A stretch of DNA of 7,576 bases, from the NCBI GenBank assembly GCA_002312935.1, contig DCAT01000166.1, positions 22,082 through 29,657 of the forward strand. The letters run 5' to 3'. The stretch is from Oceanospirillaceae bacterium UBA1126 (GTDB lineage: Bacteria > Pseudomonadota > Gammaproteobacteria > Pseudomonadales > Balneatricaceae). Below the pieces are notes generated by a model, which did no database searches, was not told the DNA's origin, and saw only the letters and a list, made by a program, of their open reading frames with translations. Numbering within the stretch: position 1 is the stretch's first letter; each line of letters begins with the position of its first letter. The translations under genes were made by a program, and so were the position numbers. Of this stretch, positions 1-5,484 are shown piece by piece.

Positions 1-727
1 TTTTCACGCTCAATTTAGCATTGGTGGGTTGTTTGGAGCTGGGTTAATGACCTTACTTTTATCAGTGGGTGTACCACTAGTGATGACTGCAACCATAGGG
101 GCTACATTAGCCCTTTTGGCTATGCTGCTAACCACCCCACGGCTTTTACATGTCAAAGTTGCAGACCAGAGCACGTTTGTCTTCCCTCACGGCATTGTTC
201 TTTTGCTAGGTTTACTCGCCGGCATTACATTCTTAGTAGAAGGTGCTGTGCTAGATTGGGGCGCTCTATTGGTGATCGAGCGCCAATTAACCACACCACA
301 AAGTGCCGGTGTAGGGTATATCCTATTTTCAGCTGCCATGGTCATCGCACGTTTAACGGGGGGCCATATTGTCGCTGCTTTAGGTGAGTTATGGGTACTT
401 ATTTTGGGTGGCATCGTAACAATCCTAGGGATTGCAACGGTTTTACTTGCCACTTTACCCTTGGTCGCTTTGGTTGGTTTCGTGCTAATCGGTTTAGGGT
501 CTGCAAACTTAGTGCCCATATTCTTTAGTGTTGCTGGGAGACAAACAGTGATGCCTGCTAGCCTTGCTATCGCCTCTGTAACAACAATAGCTTACTCTGG
601 TGTTTTGGTAGGCCCGGCTATGATTGGTTTTGCAGCTGATTTAATGAGTTTGCCCATGGCGTTTTGGTTGCTTACTTTACTGATTGCATGTGTTCCTTTT
701 ACTGCCTTTGCAGTGACTAAGCATTAG
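1..727 (+). CDS. MFS transporter, YbjJ-like, C-terminal part (5' end outside window)
   Basis: This is the C-terminal part of a major facilitator superfamily permease of the inner membrane. The reading frame is open from nt 2, the first full codon, to a TAG at 725-727, giving 241 visible residues. The TTG at nt 29 is only an internal codon: in-frame residues before it (FHAQFSIGG) match the conserved 'FHALFSLGG' stretch inside this family, so the true start lies upstream. About eight hydrophobic helices are visible, consistent with helices 5-12 of a 12-helix MFS protein. Family-like landmarks are EGAVLDW (nt 239-259), the MFS-type RLTGG (nt 350-364) and NLVPIFFSVAGRQ (nt 506-544), followed by a glycine-rich helix. 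E. coli YbjJ and relatives share this pattern. The substrate is unknown; sugar or drug export would be a guess. It converges on the minus-strand yczE-like gene with a 16-nt gap and no clear terminator hairpin between them. Confidence 0.88.
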   Translation, partial: FHAQFSIGGLFGAGLMTLLLSVGVPLVMTATIGATLALLAMLLTTPRLLHVKVADQSTFVFPHGIVLLLGLLAGITFLVEGAVLDWGALLVIERQLTTPQSAGVGYILFSAAMVIARLTGGHIVAALGELWVLILGGIVTILGIATVLLATLPLVALVGFVLIGLGSANLVPIFFSVAGRQTVMPASLAIASVTTIAYSGVLVGPAMIGFAADLMSLPMAFWLLTLLIACVPFTAFAVTKH

Positions 728-743
728 GCCAGTGCTGCTATAC

Positions 744-1424
744 CTAGTCTGTGATTTCATCCTGCCTAAACACCTTTTTTAAAACATACATGCTGGCTGC
801 TACCGACGGGCCAATTCCTAATGCAAATAACACCGTTCCAAGCCCAACTGTGCCGCCTAATATCCACCCAGCTGCGATCACTGACAGCTCAAGCCCACTT
901 CGAACCCATGCAATAGGAAAGTCTGTGACTCTTTGTAGCCCAGTCATTAATCCATCTCTTGGTCCAGGGCCTAAATTCGCAATTAAGTATAGTCCACCGC
1001 CAAACCCTGTCACTAACACACCAAGTATTGCTTCTCCAAGCTGTAGCATGATGTGATCAAAGGTAGGTAAAAATGGTAGCAAGAACTCAAGTACTAGGGC
1101 GATAATCACCGCATTTAGAATCGTGCCAATGCCTGGGGTTTGCCTAAGGGGTATCCAACAAATTAAAACCACAAAACTGGTAATAAAAGTGGCAAAGCCA
1201 ATACTCCACCCAGTAATGTGCATAATACCTTGAGCTAAAACTGTCCAAGGGCTAACTCCAACACTAGCAGCGACAAGCAAAGCTTCTCCTAAACCAAAAA
1301 GGGTAAGCCCTATTACAAGAAATAAAACAGAAACTAAAGGTGGCCTTAAGGTCAGCGCTTTTGGTGAACTCCAGAAAAGTGATGGCACTTCTTTAACTGA
1401 CAAAAATTTTGGCATTAATCTCAT
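744..1424 (-). CDS. yczE: YczE/YyaS-type integral membrane protein
   Basis: The product is a 226-residue polytopic membrane protein of the YczE/YyaS/YitT-like group, normal length for the family (about 200-230 residues). About five hydrophobic helices are visible, near residues 30-52, 75-92, 98-119, 128-150 and 178-212. The diagnostic motif GPGPRDGLM lies at 152-160, preceded by GFGGGLYLIANL, and GEALLVAASVGVSPW lies at 46-60. The biochemical function of the family is not established. In many bacteria yczE sits beside a MocR/PdxR-type regulator, but none is visible here. The start at 1424 is supported by a weak TGAGAAA about 9 nt upstream; an in-frame ATG three codons later is an alternative. 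It lies 40 nt downstream of the HAMP-domain receptor on the same strand, so the two could be co-transcribed. I saw no obvious promoter in the 40-nt gap. Family assignment is confident; the role is not. Confidence 0.85.
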   Translation of the reverse strand: MRLMPKFLSVKEVPSLFWSSPKALTLRPPLVSVLFLVIGLTLFGLGEALLVAASVGVSPWTVLAQGIMHITGWSIGFATFITSFVVLICWIPLRQTPGIGTILNAVIIALVLEFLLPFLPTFDHIMLQLGEAILGVLVTGFGGGLYLIANLGPGPRDGLMTGLQRVTDFPIAWVRSGLELSVIAAGWILGGTVGLGTVLFALGIGPSVAASMYVLKKVFRQDEITD

Positions 1425-1464
1425 TTTTTAATCATTTCTCATGCATATTAAAGTGGCTACGTTG

Positions 1465-2826
1465 CTAACCATTAAGGTCGGAGACTAAGCGTTTTATTTC
1501 TTCATTTTGTGACATTTTTTTGGCTTTGACACTACTTGGATCTTGAGAGTTGGTGCTAAAAAACTTCATAAGGTTATTAAGCTCTATAGCGTGCTTCGGT
1601 GATACCCCCACTGCCTCTCCTCGCTGTTCCATGTCTTCGGCAATAGCTCTTACATCATCTACAATAGCTTCTACACTAATACTGACACACTTTAGTGCCA
1701 GAGCAATATTATCAAACTCGCCTTCTAAATCGCTACTCATAACTTGGGTTAAGTCACCTTCACTTATCACCCAAGCCACCCTCGTTACTTCCTGTACTGC
1801 TAGCTCTAAGGTGCTGACAGACTGATTGATAGCTTGCTCCAAGTGATGTAAATCGCCATGTGATGCCGTTTTTATTCGTGCAGTAAAGTCACCAACAGCA
1901 ATAGCGCCCATCAGCGAATGAATTTGTCCGATGGCTTTTTGTTGGCTCTCTAATAGGCTATTTAAGGCATGTCCTGCTTCACCAGTTTCGTCTCTAATAG
2001 CATCTGGATAGCGAATTGAGAGGTCCCCTGTGCGCTCAATTTTGCCAATAAAATTAGCCAACAAACGCATAGGTTTGGTAATGATATCGGCAAAGATAAT
2101 TGCTAAAAGAGCAATCACCACTATGCCTATAGTCGCAATAGTTAACATCGTGGTTTGTAATACACTAACGGCAGCAAGTGCGCCTGGCTGTTCACCCGTG
2201 CCGATATTACTCATGCCAGAACGTTCAGAGATAATATGGCCAATGCTGGTAGCAGATACTTGCATGGCCAAAATAACCACAACGTCACCTTGCACTGAAA
2301 CTGGCGCAGCGACAAATGCTTCGGGGGTAGTATTGCTTGCCGATAAAGAAGTTACGTCAGACATATGATATCGGCTGTGGGCTATCGTTTTTTGCACTAC
2401 TTCACCAAGGCCAGAGTCTTTATACTTGCCAGAAACTAAATTAGTTTGGCAGTCTGCTTGTTGAGTAACACTGTAGAAACAGTATCCTTCTAAGTCGAGT
2501 AAAAATAGGTCATCATAGTTGTGGCGTGCAATGTAACGGCTAAACAACGATTGTCCATATGGGTCTACGTCTACTATGGCTGTCTCTAAGCCTTGTTTCT
2601 CGATTAGCAGGGCAAGGCTGTCAGCTAGGGTCTCAATGTTATTTTGAATATCAATAAAATGCTGCGTGGCTTGATTAACTTTGATCGCCTGCAACGCTTG
2701 TGACTGCTTGAATGCTAGTTTCTCTAATGCGTGGCTAGTGTTTTGTAGACTGGTTACCCCTATGATTAGAGCGGGTATTACGCCCATCAAGAATATCAGT
2801 GCAATTAGCTTATTTTTCAAACTCAT
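1465..2826 (-). CDS. Cache/HAMP membrane receptor lacking an output domain (chemoreceptor-like)
   Basis: The 453-residue protein starts like a transducer chemoreceptor: transmembrane helix at about 7-27, periplasmic helix 30-80, then a Cache-like half domain (FSRYIARHNYDDLFLLDLEG, 95-114; TNLVSGKYKDSGLG, 128-141; an 'AMQVS...ISERSGM' strand-helix at 187-205). In relatives, ERSGM leads into a 'GETGETYLVG...MRSDS' second half; here only NIGTGEQPG follows before the second transmembrane helix (about 222-248). HAMP units follow at about 249-295 (TKPM, then RDETGEAG), 303-345 (GDFTARI) and 350-392 (EGDLTQVM). The protein ends about 60 residues later. The chemoreceptor signalling hairpin ('NLLALNAAIEAARAGE' type) is absent, as are any kinase, GGDEF, EAL or cyclase motifs. 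The start at 2826 has AAAGG at 2832-2836, 5 nt upstream, and a good promoter. No frameshift is visible, so it may be a genuine short receptor or a shortened one. Ligand and partner are unknown. Confidence 0.8.
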   Translation of the reverse strand: MSLKNKLIALIFLMGVIPALIIGVTSLQNTSHALEKLAFKQSQALQAIKVNQATQHFIDIQNNIETLADSLALLIEKQGLETAIVDVDPYGQSLFSRYIARHNYDDLFLLDLEGYCFYSVTQQADCQTNLVSGKYKDSGLGEVVQKTIAHSRYHMSDVTSLSASNTTPEAFVAAPVSVQGDVVVILAMQVSATSIGHIISERSGMSNIGTGEQPGALAAVSVLQTTMLTIATIGIVVIALLAIIFADIITKPMRLLANFIGKIERTGDLSIRYPDAIRDETGEAGHALNSLLESQQKAIGQIHSLMGAIAVGDFTARIKTASHGDLHHLEQAINQSVSTLELAVQEVTRVAWVISEGDLTQVMSSDLEGEFDNIALALKCVSISVEAIVDDVRAIAEDMEQRGEAVGVSPKHAIELNNLMKFFSTNSQDPSSVKAKKMSQNEEIKRLVSDLNG

Positions 2827-2867
2827 GCTTGCCTTTAGCTTGCCGAAGAATTGAATTGGTTAGCCAA

Positions 2868-2896
2868 ATTCTATCATTTGCACTGTGATGCTGCAA
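2868..2896 (-). promoter_or_regulatory. Predicted sigma-70 promoter of the HAMP receptor
   Basis: On the minus strand TTGCAG (2896-2891) and TAGAAT (2873-2868) are separated by exactly 17 nt, close to the sigma-70 consensus. Transcription would start near 2860, giving a leader of about 35 nt that ends in the AAAGG ribosome site ahead of the ATG at 2826. The -35 box and spacer overlap the inverted repeat at 2877-2897. Prediction by eye only. Confidence 0.5.
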
Positions 2897-2897
2897 A
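2877..2897. repeat. Inverted repeat TTTGCA-N9-TGCAAA in the receptor promoter
   Basis: Perfect 6-bp arms (2877-2882 and 2892-2897) flank a 9-nt spacer. The repeat covers the -35 box and most of the -35/-10 spacer of the predicted receptor promoter, where a dimeric repressor could block polymerase. The arms are short, so chance is possible. No regulator can be named. Confidence 0.35.
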
Positions 2898-2949
2898 AAC
2901 ATGCACTAACGCTCATATTTAACTTTTCCTGCTGTTTAGTTGTGGCTAA

Positions 2950-2966
2950 CTAGTTCTAATAACTAG
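2950..2966. repeat. Inverted repeat CTAGTT-N5-AACTAG
   Basis: Perfect 6-bp arms flank a 5-nt loop, about 60 nt upstream of the receptor's -35 box. The arms are AT-rich and no T-tract follows on either strand, so it is not a convincing terminator. It could be a protein-binding site or chance. Confidence 0.25.
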
Positions 2967-3136
2967 CATTAGTCATGCCTTTGGGTTCTTTAGGCTACTA
3001 AATCGCATGTTTTGGCCTACATCATATTACCTATTTTTATACTCAATAAAATCACTAACACTAAAATCTAAGTCATACCGTTGCAAACAGACCTATACCT
3101 ATGGATACCCCGTTGTCACAGGCTAGTTACTATTAA

Positions 3137-3277
3137 TTATTTTTCTACTATACTATTCTTAAGACCTTTTAAGCTCGCACTAATAGCTGGTTGCGAGCGA
3201 TGTAAGTTTTTTGCGGCACGATTAAGCGAGCCGCTTTTCATGACTTCCCTGAATACCTTAAGCTGTTGTATATTCAT
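3137..3277 (-). pseudogene. LysR-family regulator remnant (helix-turn-helix end only)
   Basis: On the minus strand, ATG at 3277 opens a 46-codon frame ending in TAA at 3139-3137. Its product begins MNIQQLKVFREVMKSGSLNR and continues AAKNLHRSQPAISASLKGL. This is the LysR-type winged helix-turn-helix signature: 'xxLxxFxxVxxxGSxxxAAxxLxxSQPAxSxxIxxLE'. A working LysR protein has about 290-330 residues; here translation stops straight after the recognition helix, where 'LGxxLFxRxxRxxxPT' should follow, and the co-inducer domain is missing. About 45 nt further on, another frame reads a LysR-like C-terminal tail (3092-3027), suggesting an internal deletion. Expression as a short DNA-binding peptide cannot be excluded, but no good ribosome site is seen before the ATG. 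LysR regulators usually control a divergent neighbour; its former target is unknown. Confidence 0.75.
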
Positions 3278-3322
3278 AAGTTCACATATAAATAAAATCT
3301 TCAATAATAACACTTTTTGAGT

Positions 3323-3351
3323 TTGTGTTTATATTTCGTAGGCACTAGAGT
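3323..3351 (+). promoter_or_regulatory. Possible sigma-70 promoter of the kinase/regulator operon
   Basis: TTGTGT (3323-3328) and TAGAGT (3346-3351) are 17 nt apart, which would start transcription near 3358, just ahead of the palindrome at 3360-3376. The match is moderate and other AT-rich pairs nearby are possible. Confidence 0.3.
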
Positions 3352-3359
3352 GGTATTCA

Positions 3360-3376
3360 ACATGATTTAATCATGT
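3360..3376. promoter_or_regulatory. Palindromic operator candidate upstream of the kinase gene
   Basis: ACATGATTTAATCATGT is a perfect 8-bp inverted repeat around a single central T, 59 nt before the kinase start codon and directly after the predicted promoter. The tight symmetry suggests a dimeric DNA-binding protein rather than a transcript hairpin, since a 1-nt loop cannot fold. LytTR regulators usually bind direct repeats, so the binding protein may be something other than the operon's own regulator. Confidence 0.45.
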
Positions 3377-3434
3377 AATGGACAAGTAGGATCAGCGTTT
3401 ACAACAGTGAGTTTGTTGAGGGGTAATTGTTAGA

Positions 3435-4493
3435 ATGCTTTGGAAACGCCACCTACTGATATTTCCAGTTAATACAATAAGTTGTATTCTTATTGCGGTA
3501 TTCATTAAAACGCAAAATTTGGCGTCTAGTTACACTAACGCCTTAATCGTGTCGCTGTGCATTGGTTGGGGCGTGCAATTGACCTTTGCTGTTTTCTCAC
3601 GATTCTTTCCTAATCAATCTACCAGTTATCTATTGGGGCTTGTGCAAAGCGTCATCGGCTTGCTAGTCGGCATGTTATTGGGGGGCTTTTTAATTAGTGG
3701 TAATGCCCTGTTGGTGTTTTTGACTCCCTATGCTAATAATGGGTTTTTCTTTAGTTTATTTTTTGCCGTCGTAGGTGGCACAGTTGTTGTCACCCTTATG
3801 CGGTTAAAAGAGCAAAAACAAGAAATTCTCGAGTTTGAAGCCAATCAGCTCAGGCAGGAAGTGACGTTGTCAGAGACAAAATTGCAGTTCTTGCAAGCTC
3901 AAATTGAACCTCACTTTTTGTTCAATACCTTGTCTAATATTACTAGCTTAATTCCTACAGAACCTTTGTTGGCTGAAAAAAGTCTGATTAATCTAACTGA
4001 ACTTTTGCGGGTTAAATTTAATGGTTCTCAAAATAAAGTCAGTACATTAGCAGATGAGCTGTGGCTAATTAGAACCTACTTAGACCTGCACAATATGCGC
4101 TTAGGTAAGCGGCTTAAATTTGAAATAGTCATTAATAAAAGTGTAGAGGGTTTTGATCTTGCAAGCATTAATATTCCATCACTGATTATTCAGCCATTGG
4201 TTGAAAATGCTATTCAACACGGTATTGAGCCATCAATTTTGGGTGGTTCTATTAAAGTTTTAGTGGATATTGAAAGTAATAAAGTATTGGTAAAAGTGAT
4301 TGATACAGGTATAGGTATTGGTATTAACCAACCAGTTAATGCGACTATGACATCCCGTGCAGGTATAGGGCTCTCTAATATACGTGCTCGGTTAAGCGCC
4401 ATTTATGGAGAAAATGCCAGTTTGAAAATTACCGAAAATAAAGATGCAGGAGTCACTGCCACCCTGATTATGCTGAGGGAGGTACCTGAATGA
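3435..4493 (+). CDS. LytS/AlgZ-type membrane sensor histidine kinase
   Basis: This 352-residue inner-membrane kinase belongs to the His_kinase (PF06580) / LytS class. The N-terminal 122 residues hold four hydrophobic helices (about 7-24, 34-54, 66-88, 104-122) with short loops and no separate periplasmic domain, suggesting sensing in or at the membrane. A coiled-coil linker (123-155) leads to the phospho-acceptor motif QAQIEPHFLFNTLSNI, with His160. The ATP-binding domain shows the N box LVENAIQHG (Asn258), the G1 box DTGIGIG (290-296) and the G2 box GIGLSNIRARL (310-320). All catalytic motifs are present, so it should be active. The ATG at 3435 follows GAGGGG (3418-3423) by 11 nt, slightly long but the only good site. 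Its stop overlaps the start of the response regulator by 4 nt (ATGA), implying translational coupling. It autophosphorylates and passes phosphate to that regulator. The signal is unknown. Confidence 0.93.
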   Translation: MLWKRHLLIFPVNTISCILIAVFIKTQNLASSYTNALIVSLCIGWGVQLTFAVFSRFFPNQSTSYLLGLVQSVIGLLVGMLLGGFLISGNALLVFLTPYANNGFFFSLFFAVVGGTVVVTLMRLKEQKQEILEFEANQLRQEVTLSETKLQFLQAQIEPHFLFNTLSNITSLIPTEPLLAEKSLINLTELLRVKFNGSQNKVSTLADELWLIRTYLDLHNMRLGKRLKFEIVINKSVEGFDLASINIPSLIIQPLVENAIQHGIEPSILGGSIKVLVDIESNKVLVKVIDTGIGIGINQPVNATMTSRAGIGLSNIRARLSAIYGENASLKITENKDAGVTATLIMLREVPE

Positions 4494-5227
4494 CCACAGC
4501 CCTAATTGTAGATGATGAACCTAAGCTGATTAACTATTTAGTTGTGAAATTGGCCAAACTGTGGCCAGAACTGGATGTGGTTGGCACAGCAGAAAACGGA
4601 CTGGAGGCAGTCACCCTAGCCCAAAAGCTAAAGCCAGATATTGTATTTTTAGATATTAAAATGCCTGGTTTAAATGGTCTGGCGGTCGCAGAAATGCTAC
4701 CTAAACACAGTAAGATTGTGTTTGTTACCGCATTTGATCAATATGCTGCTGATGCCTTTGAGCAGTCTGCAGTGGACTACTTACTTAAACCAGTAGGTGA
4801 GGAACGACTGACTAAAACTATACAGCGTCTAAAGCAAAAAGAGCCGGTGGCAAAGGCTGATCTTGTTGCCTTGGTTAAAACGCTTACCTCGCCAAAAGTA
4901 TCATTTTTACAATGGTTGCGGGTTGGTTTAGACGACATAACAGAGCTGGTTCCAATTCAAGATGTTGTGTATTTTAAAGCGGATCTCAAATATATCGATG
5001 TTGTCACACAAAACAAAACCTATCTGCTCAGGCAGTCTTTAAGCGATTTAGAGTCGCAGCTGGATCCCGATGTATTTTGGCGAATTAACCGAGGATGTAT
5101 TGTTCGTGTGGACCAGATTGCAAAGGCCAAGCGTGATTTTCGTGGCCGCTATGACATCACTTTGCATGATCAAGATCAAACCCTCCGAGTCAGTCAGCCG
5201 TTTGGGTATTTGTTTAAGAAAAGCTAA
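4490..5227 (+). CDS. LytTR-family response regulator
   Basis: This 245-residue cytoplasmic transcription regulator is the partner of the kinase just upstream. The receiver domain (about 2-118) has the acidic pair Asp8/Asp9, phospho-acceptor Asp55 in IVFLDIKMPGLNG, Thr80 and Lys100 in DYLLKPV, so the full phosphorylation set is intact. A short linker (115-138) leads to a LytTR DNA-binding domain (about 140-245): VPIQDVVYFKADLKYIDVVT, then LLRQSLSDLESQL, FWRINRGCIVRVDQI and a C-terminal strand set ending SQPFGYLFKKS. Length and architecture are normal for AlgR/LytR/YehT-type regulators. GAGGGAGG (4475-4482) lies 7 nt before the ATG, a strong site inside the end of the kinase gene, supporting this start. 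Target genes cannot be deduced: none is co-oriented downstream, and the next genes converge. Autoregulation through the upstream region is possible but not shown. Confidence 0.94.
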   Translation: MTTALIVDDEPKLINYLVVKLAKLWPELDVVGTAENGLEAVTLAQKLKPDIVFLDIKMPGLNGLAVAEMLPKHSKIVFVTAFDQYAADAFEQSAVDYLLKPVGEERLTKTIQRLKQKEPVAKADLVALVKTLTSPKVSFLQWLRVGLDDITELVPIQDVVYFKADLKYIDVVTQNKTYLLRQSLSDLESQLDPDVFWRINRGCIVRVDQIAKAKRDFRGRYDITLHDQDQTLRVSQPFGYLFKKS

Positions 5228-5236
5228 GGTTCTAAC

Positions 5237-5460
5237 TTATAAACACAACGACAAAATTTCCGGCGTTAACACTCGTTCGTTATCATCAGACAAGCAAGTG
5301 ATCTCATCATCTTGAATGCTAACCTGTAATTCAATAGTGTGCGTTAAAAACATTTTTAAATGTCCCAAGGGTGCTACACCAACAGGCTTAATCGCTCAGC
5401 TGTTTCAGAAGGATGTTGTCTACACATTAGACTGTATAATTGTAGTAGCCTAGCTCGCAC
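5237..5460 (-). pseudogene. Possible frameshifted small gene of unknown function
   Basis: Between the response regulator and the aminotransferase, the minus strand carries two protein-like stretches in different frames. The first runs from a GTG at 5460 to a TAG at 5374 (28 residues, including LLQLYSLMCRQHPSETAERL). The second is open from about 5395, with an ATG at 5353, to a TAA at 5239-5237; it contains VGVAPLGHLKMFLTHTIELQ and ends LTPEILSLCL (38 residues from the ATG). Read together with a frame change near 5380-5390 they give about 75 residues. The second part has the G-rich first codon positions typical of coding DNA. I do not recognise a family. It may be a decayed gene, or only the second part may be a real small gene; chance is not excluded. 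It lies directly downstream of the aminotransferase on the same strand. Confidence 0.3.
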
Positions 5461-5484
5461 TAAGGCTTACTAACACTTCAAAGC

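Larger units (their letters stand above)
2827..3434. other. 608-nt divergent intergenic region
   Basis: This region separates the minus-strand receptor from the plus-strand kinase operon and contains no intact gene. From left to right it holds the receptor promoter and inverted repeat (2868-2897), an AT-rich inverted repeat at 2950-2966, a possible decayed C-terminal tail at 3027-3092 (minus), a LysR N-terminal remnant at 3137-3277 (minus), and the presumed promoter and palindrome of the kinase operon at 3323-3376. The remaining bases are AT-rich with many stops in all frames. An open plus-strand frame at 3081-3320 is antisense to the LysR remnant and has no protein-like features. Confidence 0.7.

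Noticed and set aside
728..743. Terminator between the convergent MFS and yczE genes
   Set aside because: The gap is only 16 nt and no stable hairpin with a T-tract is visible in or next to it.
3081..3320. Plus-strand open frame of 79 codons in the intergenic region
   Set aside because: It is antisense to the LysR remnant, has no ribosome site, and its product has an unlikely composition (many Cys, Phe and Asn residues, no domain).
5350..5363. ACATTT-TT-AAATGT inverted repeat followed by Ts on the minus strand
   Set aside because: The stem is almost all A-T with a 2-nt loop, too weak for a Rho-independent terminator, and it covers the start of the candidate small frame.
3172..5463. 12-nt repeat AGCTCGCACTAA at 3172-3183 and 5452-5463
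   Set aside because: A single shared 12-mer pair is expected by chance in a window of this size and nothing extends the match.
5444..5471. Hairpin AGTAGCCTAG / CTAAGGCTTACT just after the aminotransferase stop, as a terminator
   Set aside because: The stem needs two single-base bulges and no T-tract follows on either strand. It also overlaps the putative start of the small minus-strand gene.
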